A stretch of 59,370 nt of DNA from Saprospiraceae bacterium. Its GTDB lineage: Bacteria; Bacteroidota; Bacteroidia; Chitinophagales; Saprospiraceae. Of the stretch, positions 16,295 to 25,577 are shown piece by piece. The stretch is from the NCBI GenBank assembly GCA_020627785.1, contig JAHDGF010000008.1, positions 63,524-122,893 of the forward strand. The letters run 5' to 3'. The stretch's first letter is position 1, and each line of letters opens with the position of its first letter. The notes beneath the pieces are model-generated. The model made no database searches, was not told the origin of the DNA, and saw only the letters and a list, made by a program, of their open reading frames with translations. A program made the translations under genes and the position numbers.

Positions 16295-17518
16295 TTATCG
16301 TTGGATAAATAAACTTTGATAACCAGAAGCTCCGGTTTCTCTGTCTTGTATTTTTATAAAATATAATCCACTTGTAAGATTAGAAACATCCCAATTGGTT
16401 GTCAAGTTATTATTTAAGAACACTTGCTTTCCATTGGCATCATAGCAGGTAAGAATCATTTGATTTAAAGATCCTGCATAAGAAATATGTACCTGTTCTT
16501 GAGCAGGATTTGGATAAAGTGTGAATTGAATATCTACTAAATCAAAAGTTGAAGAAGGTCCATCTAATCCATCGCAGTCTTCATCAATTCCATTACCATC
16601 TATTTCTATTGCATCAGGATTAATATCTGCGTTGGTATCATCACAATCCTCATCTGAATTAAAGCCGTCCATATCTTCATCAATGACCAAGGCTTCCCCG
16701 TCACAATCTTCATCAACATCGTTATTAGGAATTTCAATGGCTCCTGGATTAATATCTGCATTGGTATCATCACAATCTTCATCGGTACCAAAACCATCCA
16801 TATCCTCATCTACAATTGTAATTGATGCAGTTATTAATTGAATGTCATCAATAAGAATGTAGTTTTCAATTCCATTCACCTCTTGTTCTAAAGAAGTAAC
16901 ATAAAAGAAAGTAAAAGATGCTGTATCTATAGGCGCATCAAAGTTCTTGAAGACGGGTAAGGTAATTTTTTCATATTCTGTATCTCCTGGTATTAAAAAA
17001 GCCGCTTCTGCAAAGGCGGGAATATTATCATAATCCTCTTGTGATTGAGGCAATGGAGTTACACCCTCATTAAACAACATAGATACAACAACGGTGTCTA
17101 GGTTCGGTCCGACATGTTTTAATTGGAAGCTTATTGAATCAGGAATTTCATTGCATTCATAAGCATTAAACATATCTGAAATAGGCAAAAAAGGACTTCC
17201 TTGTAATTGAGCCGCAAACTCACCTTCAACAGCATCAGTACTTTGAATAATGCCATAGGCAGCAGCGGGATCTTCATCATATTCCATTTGGGCGACTGGA
17301 TCACCGAAGGCAAATCCAAAAGCAAACAATAATAACCTTAAATTAGAGGTATGATCTTCTGGTGTTTCAATGGTATATGTTAAATTCGGATCTGTATCGC
17401 TGAAACTTATGGATTGTTCTATCCAGTTTTCAAAACTCCCGTTCGGATACTCACATTGAGAATAAATTGACATCGGAATTAAGAGAAGAAATAAAAGGCA
17501 GGTGTAAAATATTTTCAT
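16295..17518 (-). CDS. Secreted protein with MopE-like repeats and T9SS sorting domain
   Basis: A 407-residue exported protein. The signal peptide is residues 1-20 ([14 protein letters not shown]). Residues 20-230 are a beta-rich domain resembling carbohydrate-binding or adhesin-type jelly rolls (GSFENW at the start). Two MopE/thrombospondin-3-like motifs follow ([15 protein letters not shown] and [15 protein letters not shown] with NPGAIEI and NPDAIEI), likely calcium-binding. The last 80 residues are a type A T9SS C-terminal domain ([12 protein letters not shown] ... SGLYFIKIQ). It should be moved through the outer membrane by the type IX system and kept at the surface. It stands alone and ends at a strong hairpin. 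Confidence 0.85.
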   Translation of the reverse strand: MKIFYTCLLFLLLIPMSIYSQCEYPNGSFENWIEQSISFSDTDPNLTYTIETPEDHTSNLRLLLFAFGFAFGDPVAQMEYDEDPAAAYGIIQSTDAVEGEFAAQLQGSPFLPISDMFNAYECNEIPDSISFQLKHVGPNLDTVVVSMLFNEGVTPLPQSQEDYDNIPAFAEAAFLIPGDTEYEKITLPVFKNFDAPIDTASFTFFYVTSLEQEVNGIENYILIDDIQLITASITIVDEDMDGFGTDEDCDDTNADINPGAIEIPNNDVDEDCDGEALVIDEDMDGFNSDEDCDDTNADINPDAIEIDGNGIDEDCDGLDGPSSTFDLVDIQFTLYPNPAQEQVHISYAGSLNQMILTCYDANGKQVFLNNNLTTNWDVSNLTSGLYFIKIQDRETGASGYQSLFIQR

Positions 17519-17644
17519 AGAAGTTAGTTTGGTTACTAAATGTATTGATATTCTAAGATGACTATTTTACATTAAAATTGCTTGGTGGAATAAGCTTTTT
17601 TTTGTTATCGAAATTGTTTTTATTACTTCTGAGCCACTAATTTA

Positions 17645-18979
17645 TTAGATATTCTTATCAAGTTTTTTGTTCATTTTTAGAACAGCACGTTCTATTCCTT
17701 TAGGTGTTAAAGGGAACATTGGGACTAATTGATTTAAAAATTGAATGGTCATTGTATAATGCCAGAATTTTTCAGGCTCTGGGTTAAGCCAAGCAATTTT
17801 TTTAAATTTTTTAGTCATTGCTTTGTAAGTATTAATACTCTGACGATTGATTTCGTAACTAGCCATGGAAGCATCCCCTATGATAAAAACTCTATAGTTA
17901 GGATCTTTCTTTAGCAGTTGTTCTACTAAAAATGGTTTACTCCTTCTGCTGTCACTAAAAACTCGATCATAAATTGTATTATGGAAATAGTAAGTCTCTA
18001 GATCATGAGCAAACCTTGTTTTCATTTTCTTGAAAAGTTCCTGAACAGATCTTATGTAAGGACTCATTGAATAACCTCCATTATCAATGAGTAACATCAC
18101 TTGTAGCTTTTGATTTTTTATATTCTCTAGTTCCGGTAAAAATAGACCTCCCCGTTTGAGTCCGGTTTTTATCGTTTTTTCAATATCTAGTTTATCTTGG
18201 GCGCTCTCTTCAATAATCCCTTTCAAAGATGCCAGTGCTGCATCCACATTATTATCATTGATAATATTGTCTTTATCAACTGGAAAAAAATTACGGTCAT
18301 TCATAATCTTTCTAGCCATTTTTCCTCCACCAGTTCCACCAATTCTAATACCATCCTTTGCAGCACCCCCATGTCCAAAAGGACTTATGCCACCCGTACC
18401 AATCCATCGACTTCCTCCTGAATGCTTTTCTCTTTGTGCTTTCACAATTTCTTCCAGGCGATCCATAAGTTCTTCCAAACTCAAGCCTGAGTAATCTGCC
18501 ATTTTCTCAAGAAGTTGACGCCGTTGTTCTTCCGTGTCTAGACCATCTTGACCTTCATCAATAAGGTCGCCATCATCTTGATTTAAGATGTCATGACCAG
18601 AAATTATTTCTTTAATGTCATAACTCGTTAAATGCACCTGATCTAGGAATCTATTGATTAAATCTTCAGCATCTAAATCTTGATCTTTAAATACATCAAA
18701 GTTATCTTCTCGCCATTTTTTGAAGGTCTCTGATCTTAGAATCGCATCATCTAATCGTTCTCCATTCTGAATGTCAATGTTCAAAAAATAGTCATAATAA
18801 GCTCTTGTATAAGGACCCATTTTTTCTGGATCCTTGACAACGATTCCTTTTAAAACATTGTAAATATCTCCCAGCGTTTTGATCAGTCCACGTTCCATTG
18901 ACTTGTGCAGAAGTAGAAGAGTGCGGACATCCGCATCTACTCCATGACTTCTAAATCTTTCTGGAAGTGTTTCAAACAT
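17645..18979 (-). CDS. VWA-domain protein (CoxE-like), partner of MoxR ATPase
   Basis: A 444-residue cytoplasmic protein. The N-terminal 200 residues are helical and charged. The C-terminal VWA fold starts near residue 290 with VMLLIDNGGYSMSPYI, a MIDAS-like motif with Gly in place of the first Ser, and goes on with ETYYFHNTIYDRVF and VFIIGDASMASYEI. The gene lies 3 bp after a MoxR-type AAA+ gene. MoxR/VWA pairs act as chaperones inserting cofactors or remodelling partner enzymes. No target enzyme lies next to the pair, so the client is unknown. Confidence 0.88.
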   Translation of the reverse strand: MFETLPERFRSHGVDADVRTLLLLHKSMERGLIKTLGDIYNVLKGIVVKDPEKMGPYTRAYYDYFLNIDIQNGERLDDAILRSETFKKWREDNFDVFKDQDLDAEDLINRFLDQVHLTSYDIKEIISGHDILNQDDGDLIDEGQDGLDTEEQRRQLLEKMADYSGLSLEELMDRLEEIVKAQREKHSGGSRWIGTGGISPFGHGGAAKDGIRIGGTGGGKMARKIMNDRNFFPVDKDNIINDNNVDAALASLKGIIEESAQDKLDIEKTIKTGLKRGGLFLPELENIKNQKLQVMLLIDNGGYSMSPYIRSVQELFKKMKTRFAHDLETYYFHNTIYDRVFSDSRRSKPFLVEQLLKKDPNYRVFIIGDASMASYEINRQSINTYKAMTKKFKKIAWLNPEPEKFWHYTMTIQFLNQLVPMFPLTPKGIERAVLKMNKKLDKNI

Positions 18980-18982
18980 TTC

Positions 18983-19897
18983 TTAATTGCTTAATGATCT
19001 CTTATTGAAATCTTCTGGATTGGAAAGAATGGATCGTTGAACTCTTTCTAAATCTGTTTGAGTTTTAATTAGGGCTCCGATCCCTTCTAGATTTTGTATT
19101 TTTTCAATGGCTTCTGCTGGACTGAACTTTTTAATATACTGCAACCATTTTAAAATCTCTCTAGTCGTCGGAGCTCTTTCTAGTCCTAGCTTTCGCAAAT
19201 GGTAAAATATATTTATAGCGACATCCACTACTTCTGAATCAATAACTTGATGATGTTTACTGATAATCTCTCTCATTATTTCAGCTTCAGGAAAATGAAT
19301 GTAGTGATAAATACATCTGCCTTTAAATGCTGTTGGTAATTCCTGTTCTCTGTTAGAAGTAATCACAATCGCTGGCATATTTTCCTCACTGACTTCAATG
19401 ACTTCACCTGATTCAGGCATTATAAATTTGCGATGGCTGAGCGCATACAAAAGATCATTAGGAAATTCTCGAGGAGCCTTATCAATCTCATCTATAAGTA
19501 AAACAGAATTGGGTGTGCTAAATGCCTTTGCCGCAGGTCCCTTAATTACATAATCTGGAAGACTTTCTGTATTTCTTCCTCCTGTACTCATATTAGTGTC
19601 CAGCCCTTTCTCTTGTCTTTGTGCATTTAAAATCTCTACTTGAGAATCCCTTAAATATTTTACATGATCAAATCTGGCGACAAAAGATTCGACATTACTC
19701 TTTGATCCGACTGGATATACAAATACTTCTAAGCCGTTATCTTTTGCATATTGTAGAGGAAGCTCTGTTTTGCCAGTTCCTGGTTCGCCTTCAATGAGTA
19801 AGGGCATTCCTAGTACTCTTGACATATGAAAAGCTTGAGCTAATTGCTTGTCACAAAGATATTTCTCTGAACCATCCCAAAAATCTGTGTTTGCCAT
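18983..19897 (-). CDS. MoxR family AAA+ ATPase
   Basis: A 304-residue AAA+ protein, normal length. Walker A is GEPGTGKTE near residue 37, Walker B is VLLIDEIDKA near 136, sensor 1 is the Asn in IVITSNREQELP near 180, followed by the arginine-finger region FKGRCIYHYIHFPE. It would form a hexamer and act on clients with the VWA protein encoded 3 bp downstream. The gap to purL upstream is 71 bp and holds an AT-rich 9-bp inverted repeat (19954-19972) at the purL stop. Confidence 0.93.
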   Translation of the reverse strand: MANTDFWDGSEKYLCDKQLAQAFHMSRVLGMPLLIEGEPGTGKTELPLQYAKDNGLEVFVYPVGSKSNVESFVARFDHVKYLRDSQVEILNAQRQEKGLDTNMSTGGRNTESLPDYVIKGPAAKAFSTPNSVLLIDEIDKAPREFPNDLLYALSHRKFIMPESGEVIEVSEENMPAIVITSNREQELPTAFKGRCIYHYIHFPEAEIMREIISKHHQVIDSEVVDVAINIFYHLRKLGLERAPTTREILKWLQYIKKFSPAEAIEKIQNLEGIGALIKTQTDLERVQRSILSNPEDFNKRSLSN

Positions 19898-19968
19898 TTT
19901 TTAATTATTAAACACAAAGATACAGAGGATAATTTAGTCAAATTGCGAGAATCTTAGAATTTAAAATT

Positions 19969-22900
19969 CTAACCCTGTTCTTCAATCCATTTTCTAGCGT
20001 TCACAAAGGCTTCAAGCCATGGGGATACCTGATCTTTTCTTCCTTCAGGATAATGCGCCCAATTCCATTGAAATATAGAACGTTCGATGTGTGGCATTGT
20101 AATGAGATGTCTTCCGTCTGGACTTGAAATCATTGCCGTATTATAAGTACTGCCATTTGGATTGGCAGGGTAACCATCATAGCCATATTTTCCAACAATA
20201 TTATACATGGACTCTTCGTGTGGTAGATGGAATTTACCTTCTCCATGTGAAATCCAGACTCCAAGTGTAGATCCTTCTAAAGAAGAAAGAAGTACGGAAT
20301 TATTCTTCTGAATTTTTACCGAGGTGAATGAACTCTCATGTTTTTTGGAATCGTTGTAAAGCATTTTACTCGGCTGCTCATGTTCTGGGTTAATGAGGTT
20401 CAATTCAGTAAATAATTGGCACCCATTACAGATCCCGATGGATAAAACATCTTCCCTTTTGAAAAAATTATCCAATGCTTCCTTGGCTTTATCATTGTAC
20501 TTGAATGACCCTGCCCAGCCTTTGGCTGAACCCAATACATCTGAATTAGAGAAACCTCCCACAGCACCGATAAAACGAATATCCTCTAAATTCTCTCTAC
20601 CTGAAATTAAATCGGTCATGTGCACATCCTTTACATCAAAACCCGAAAGATAAAGGGCATGTGCTAGTTCTCGCTCGGAGTTACTTCCTTGCTCTCTGAT
20701 GACTGCAGCCTTTGGACGCACAGTTCGAGGTAGAACAGGAAGTTCTCCAGTGAATGAACTTGGGAAGGAATATTTGAGTGCCTGATTTTTATAGTTCTGA
20801 TATCTTTCTTTTGCTTTTAGGGGGCCGGACTGTTTTTGATCTAGTAAGTAAGAAGTTTCATACCACACGTCCCTTAGGTCATCTATTTTTAAATCCGCTT
20901 GATCAGGGCCATTCGTGAATTTTATGGAACTTGAATTATTTATAGTTCCGATTTTCATGCAATGAACATATTCTTTCTCAAGGAGCTGAACAAGATTATT
21001 TTTTGACTGAAGTATTATTCCTGCATTTTCAGAGAATAGTAATTTGATGGTGTCTGCTTCTTCTAAATTTCCAAAATCGATGTTTGCTCCTATGCCAGGA
21101 TTAGAGAAACACATTTCGAGTAGGGTAGTGATCATCCCACCTGCAGAGATGTCGTGACCTGCAGATATTATTTCAGTTTTAATAAGTTTTTGTACGGCAT
21201 TGAAAGCAGTAAGAAAATAATCAGGGTCATTTATGTCGGGACAATTTTCTCCTACGAAGTTTTCGCTTTGCGCAAATGAAGATCCACCAAGTTGATAAGA
21301 GGCCGCACTAAAATTGATGTAATAAATATCTCCGCCATTTTGGCAAAAGACAGGTTCAACTACTTGGTTGATGTCTGTACAATTCCCAATGGTAGATATA
21401 ATAACTGTTCCTGGTGAAAGAACCTCTTCATCCTTATATTTTTGTTTCATTGACATGGAATCTTTCCCCGTTGGAACATTAATTCCTAGTGCTATTGAAA
21501 ATTCAGAAACTGCTTTTACAGCTTTATATAATCTAGCATCTTCTCCTTCGTTTCTAGCAGGCCACATCCAATTTGCCGAAAGGCTCACACCCTTTATTCC
21601 ATTTTCAATGGGTGCAAAAATAAGGTTGGTCAAAGATTCTGCGATTGAACACCTTGCTCCGGCCTCTGCATTGATTAAACCGGTGATCGGACTATGCCCG
21701 ATCGAAGTTGCAATTCCTGCACTTGAATCAAAATCTAGGGCCATTACGGCAACATCATTCAATGGTAATTGTAAAGGACCCGCACATTGTTGTTTGGCTA
21801 CTCTGCCTCCTACGCAACGATCAACCTTATTTGTTAACCAATCTTTACAAGCGACACCTTCAAGTCGCAAAACATTTTCTAAATATTGCTCAAGTTTATT
21901 GAAATGGTAATCCTTATTTTTATAAATACGATTAATACTCCTATCTCTCAAGATTGTTTTCGGTGAACTACCAAAGAAATCTTTAAGCTCTAAATCAATG
22001 GGCTTTTCGCCATTTTCGGAGGATTCAAAAATAAATTTATGGTCACCCGTAACTTCTCCTACTACATACATTGGTGATCTTTCTCTGGCTGCGATTTCAG
22101 AAAGAAACGATAAATCTTTTTGTGGAATTATTAATCCCATTCTTTCTTGAGATTCATTCCCAATCAATTCTTTAGCTGATAAGGTTTTATCACCTATGGG
22201 CAATGCGGCAAGATCTATTTTTCCTCCAGTATCTTCCACCAGTTCAGAAAGGCAGTTAAGGTGACCGCCCGCTCCGTGATCGTGAATTGAAACAATGGGA
22301 TTATTTTCAGCTTCAACCATTCCTCTAATGGTGTTGGCTACTCTTTTTTGCATTTCGGGATTGGAGCGTTGAACGGCATTGAGTTCAATTCCTGATGAAA
22401 ACTCCCCAGTATCTGCTGATGATACCGCAGCACCTCCCATCCCAATTCTATAGTTATCTCCACCGAGGATTACAATTTTATCACTTACCGCAGGTTCTGA
22501 TTTTTTAGCATGCTCAGCCTTTGCATAACCGATTCCTCCTGCTAACATTATGACCTTATCATAGGCTAGTTTACGACCATGCTCTTCATGCTCAAAAGTC
22601 AATAAGGAGCCACAGATTAATGGTTGTCCAAATTTATTTCCAAAGTCAGAAGCACCGTTGGATGCTTTTATCAATATATCGATCGGTGTCTGATAGAGCC
22701 AAGGCCTAGGGGACATAAACTGTTCCCAGCTCTTATCTTTTTTTAATCTGGAATATGAAGTCATGTAAACTGCTGTACCTGCCAATGGAAGTGAGCCTAT
22801 ACCACCGGCTAGCCTATCTCTTATTTCCCCTCCTGACCCGGTAGCAGCTCCATTAAAAGGTTCAACTGTTGTTGGAAAGTTATGTGTTTCGGCCTTGAGA

Positions 22901-23625
22901 GATAATACAGAGTCTATTTTTTTCTTCTCATAATAATCGGGTATATGAGAAGATCTTGGAGCAAATTGTGTGATGGTAGGCCCACCTACAAAAGCAACAT
23001 TGTCTTTGTATGCGGAAACTATGGTTGCAGAATTTTGCTTAGAAGTTTCCTTAATCATGCTGAATAGTGATGCTTCCATTTCTTTGCCATCAATGACAAA
23101 AGTGCCATTAAATATTTTATGTCTACAATGTTCACTGTTCACCTGTGAGAAGCCAAAAACTTCAGAGTCTGTCAACGGTCTACCAAGATTTTTAGATAGA
23201 TTTTCTAAGTATGTAACTTCCTCTGCATTGAGGGCTAGGCCTTCTTGTTCATTATACGCCGAAATATTAGTGATGTCCTTGATCTTGTCACTTTCGATAT
23301 CTATGGTAAAACTTTGTTGCGAAAGCTTCGGATATTTTTCAAATATCATTGGGTCAAAGGAAGAGTTTTTTTGACAGGCTTTAAACCGCTCTATTCTTTC
23401 TATTCCTTCAATGTTCATGTTTTGAGTAATGTCTATAGCATTGGTTGACCATGGAGTGATCATCGCTGCTCTTGGCCCGATGTAGAATTGATCAATTTCA
23501 TCGACTTCTAGCCTTTCCAATCCACCGAATAACCAACTAAGTTTCTCGGAAGACTCATCGGATGGTGCAATAGAAGTCTGGACTGCAATAATTAGGGAGG
23601 TCGGGTCACCAAAAAAGAGGATCAT
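19969..23625 (-). CDS. purL: Phosphoribosylformylglycinamidine synthase
   Basis: A 1218-residue large-type PurL, the fourth step of purine synthesis (FGAR + Gln + ATP to FGAM). Two PurM-like halves can be followed (KAETHNFPTTVEPFNGAATGSGGEIRD near 240, HDHGAGGHLNCL near 450, and GHDISAGGMITTLLEM near 830). The C-terminal glutamine amidotransferase begins at KAAVIREQGSNSERE near 965, with nucleophile Cys in IGICNGCQLFTEL and the His/Glu pair in MPHIERSIFQWNW. All active-site segments are intact. The start is near-leaderless, 17 bp after a 14-bp palindrome. Co-transcription with the ubiquitin-like operon (75 bp upstream) is possible but not shown. Confidence 0.96.
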   Translation of the reverse strand: MILFFGDPTSLIIAVQTSIAPSDESSEKLSWLFGGLERLEVDEIDQFYIGPRAAMITPWSTNAIDITQNMNIEGIERIERFKACQKNSSFDPMIFEKYPKLSQQSFTIDIESDKIKDITNISAYNEQEGLALNAEEVTYLENLSKNLGRPLTDSEVFGFSQVNSEHCRHKIFNGTFVIDGKEMEASLFSMIKETSKQNSATIVSAYKDNVAFVGGPTITQFAPRSSHIPDYYEKKKIDSVLSLKAETHNFPTTVEPFNGAATGSGGEIRDRLAGGIGSLPLAGTAVYMTSYSRLKKDKSWEQFMSPRPWLYQTPIDILIKASNGASDFGNKFGQPLICGSLLTFEHEEHGRKLAYDKVIMLAGGIGYAKAEHAKKSEPAVSDKIVILGGDNYRIGMGGAAVSSADTGEFSSGIELNAVQRSNPEMQKRVANTIRGMVEAENNPIVSIHDHGAGGHLNCLSELVEDTGGKIDLAALPIGDKTLSAKELIGNESQERMGLIIPQKDLSFLSEIAARERSPMYVVGEVTGDHKFIFESSENGEKPIDLELKDFFGSSPKTILRDRSINRIYKNKDYHFNKLEQYLENVLRLEGVACKDWLTNKVDRCVGGRVAKQQCAGPLQLPLNDVAVMALDFDSSAGIATSIGHSPITGLINAEAGARCSIAESLTNLIFAPIENGIKGVSLSANWMWPARNEGEDARLYKAVKAVSEFSIALGINVPTGKDSMSMKQKYKDEEVLSPGTVIISTIGNCTDINQVVEPVFCQNGGDIYYINFSAASYQLGGSSFAQSENFVGENCPDINDPDYFLTAFNAVQKLIKTEIISAGHDISAGGMITTLLEMCFSNPGIGANIDFGNLEEADTIKLLFSENAGIILQSKNNLVQLLEKEYVHCMKIGTINNSSSIKFTNGPDQADLKIDDLRDVWYETSYLLDQKQSGPLKAKERYQNYKNQALKYSFPSSFTGELPVLPRTVRPKAAVIREQGSNSERELAHALYLSGFDVKDVHMTDLISGRENLEDIRFIGAVGGFSNSDVLGSAKGWAGSFKYNDKAKEALDNFFKREDVLSIGICNGCQLFTELNLINPEHEQPSKMLYNDSKKHESSFTSVKIQKNNSVLLSSLEGSTLGVWISHGEGKFHLPHEESMYNIVGKYGYDGYPANPNGSTYNTAMISSPDGRHLITMPHIERSIFQWNWAHYPEGRKDQVSPWLEAFVNARKWIEEQG

Positions 23626-23642
23626 AGCTTAAATACTTAAGC

Positions 23643-23656
23643 ACACAAATTTGTGT
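23643..23656. promoter_or_regulatory. Palindrome upstream of purL
   Basis: Perfect 14-bp palindrome ACACAAATTTGTGT, 17 bp before the purL start, followed on the plus strand by seven T. It could be a repressor site of a purine regulon or a weak hairpin ending transcripts. Only position and symmetry support it. Confidence 0.4.
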
Positions 23657-23699
23657 TTTTTTAATATAAAAAAAGAATCGCTTTGGCCTTTATTTGTTA

Positions 23700-25577
23700 C
23701 TAGCTTAGATAATCTTCTAGTTTAAACCAGTCTGTTAATAAGTCTACCTTATTGTTAACTTTTCCTGATCTTTTGAGTGAGAAAATTCCAAAATCAAATC
23801 TCGGGTTTTCATCCCTTTGGTAATTATCTAATTCAACGGCTATTTGATGAGGTAGGTTGAAGAAATTCTCTGAAATATTTATATCTGGTCTAGACAAGAA
23901 TATTCCATGACCAGGATGTGTATGAAACCACCCAATGAGGTTTAAGTGTTTATCATTTGCCTCTTCGAGATGAGACTCAAGTCTAGTCCAAGATTCAATG
24001 GAATAACCAAATTGATACCTTCCTGATTCCTCCGCACTTGCGGAAAGAAGGTCTTCTATGGTTAGGTTATATGTTCCGTCTTCATTCTGAGATACATAAC
24101 CCAAAACGAACCCCCCTTTCTCAGGAATGGTATCTAGCGGAATACCATCGGTGCTGTAAACTAAATAATCTTCTAATTGATCGATAAATCTTTGAGAAAG
24201 ATGGACCTTATTAATCATGGTGTCTTCCCAAACCCTTTTTAATGATATCGATTTATAGTCTGATAAAGAACCAAAGTCTTTAAAGTTTATGGATTTTTCT
24301 GACTTAGATTTCTTTATTTTAATCTTAGACCTTTCTTCCTTGCCCACAGTAATTGATTTTGGCTCTTCTTTAATAATTGGTGCCGGTGCAATTGTTGTTT
24401 CTTGTAAAACGACTTTTTTGTGTTCATTTTGAACAGGAATAACCGGAGTAGATGTAGTTTCGGAAGATGCTTTTACAACGACTTTTGCTCTCTTTTTTTC
24501 TTTGAAAAGATTGATAAACCAATACATTAACGGGAGCAATAAAATACCTAAAAACCAAGACGGTATTTTTTCGAAAAATGTTTTATTTCTATATATCGTA
24601 TCGTTGTGAAGTGTCACCTGATTGTTGTCAACTATTACGATGTTAAGGCTATCATGTAACTTCAAAAGTTCTAGGACTCCCAAGGAAAGATTTGGTTTTG
24701 TCTCTAATATTTTTCGCGAAAGAATAGAACCTTCACCACTTGAAACATCTAAAGTAAGTGGGAATCCTTCTACAATTCTAGATATGTCTATATAGTCATC
24801 ATATATTTCATTTTCAGAAATATATTGCTGTGCCAGACATTCCATGACTATGGTGTCTTTTTTCCATTTGGTATCTGAAACTTCAACTTGAAAACTTTTC
24901 TTTGAAGCATCTGGGATTATAAAATGAAAAATAGAATCCTTATAAAAGTAGTCTGCTTGAGCTTCTTGACTATAATTATTTAACGGAGTAATTACAGGAA
25001 ATTTTCCCTCAAGACCTTTAAACTTTGCTTTGCAAAGACAAAAATTTGCAGTCCTAGAATCTAGCTCATAGGATAGTTTTAAAGGGACTAATTTTCTTTC
25101 GATTTTTTTTGCACAACTTTTGCTAATAGCTTTTCGACTAGCTTCATAGGCCTCTTCTAATTGCTCCTCGGTTTCAAGACTTAAAATTTCATCACAAAGT
25201 TTAGCTTTTAATCCTTTGGATTTATTTCCCGAAAGAACTTGAATTTTATTTAAGACGTATGGTCTGTATGTGGAGTTTGGAAAGTTGTCTAGAAACTGTT
25301 CACATATTTTTATGAAGCTCTTGCTTTTTTTTACATCAGTAGTCTTCATGAATTCAATCTCAAATAAATCTACAAGTTCCTTATGTGCACAAGAAATTCT
25401 TTGTCGTTTACAATTTGCTCGGTATTCTTCTGTCCAAAGTTTTAGTAAGCGAGCGTCATTGTCATTTCGTGCTTCGTATATCTTATTTTTAAGCTCTGTT
25501 TCATCTACTTGAGCGAAGGAAAGTAAAGGGAGTAAAAGAAGTAGTAGTCCTAAATAATATGTTCTAGAAGATTTCAA
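23700..25577 (-). CDS. Membrane-anchored JAMM/JAB isopeptidase with periplasmic domain
   Basis: A 625-residue type I membrane protein. It has a signal peptide (residues 1-22, LLLLLPLLSFAQ), a periplasmic region to about 340 with a CKRQRISCAHKE helical segment and a beta-sandwich-like part, one membrane segment near 343-363 (WFLGILLLPLMYWFINLF), a basic linker with SKIKIKKSK, then a cytoplasmic JAB domain from about 465. The JAMM motif is complete: H552-T-H554, then Ser562 and Asp565 with correct spacing. Such domains cut isopeptide or peptide bonds after ubiquitin-like proteins. Last gene of the E1-Ubl-E2 operon, overlapping the gene before it by 4 nt. I infer deconjugation gated by a periplasmic signal. 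Confidence 0.9.
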   Translation of the reverse strand: MKSSRTYYLGLLLLLLPLLSFAQVDETELKNKIYEARNDNDARLLKLWTEEYRANCKRQRISCAHKELVDLFEIEFMKTTDVKKSKSFIKICEQFLDNFPNSTYRPYVLNKIQVLSGNKSKGLKAKLCDEILSLETEEQLEEAYEASRKAISKSCAKKIERKLVPLKLSYELDSRTANFCLCKAKFKGLEGKFPVITPLNNYSQEAQADYFYKDSIFHFIIPDASKKSFQVEVSDTKWKKDTIVMECLAQQYISENEIYDDYIDISRIVEGFPLTLDVSSGEGSILSRKILETKPNLSLGVLELLKLHDSLNIVIVDNNQVTLHNDTIYRNKTFFEKIPSWFLGILLLPLMYWFINLFKEKKRAKVVVKASSETTSTPVIPVQNEHKKVVLQETTIAPAPIIKEEPKSITVGKEERSKIKIKKSKSEKSINFKDFGSLSDYKSISLKRVWEDTMINKVHLSQRFIDQLEDYLVYSTDGIPLDTIPEKGGFVLGYVSQNEDGTYNLTIEDLLSASAEESGRYQFGYSIESWTRLESHLEEANDKHLNLIGWFHTHPGHGIFLSRPDINISENFFNLPHQIAVELDNYQRDENPRFDFGIFSLKRSGKVNNKVDLLTDWFKLEDYLS

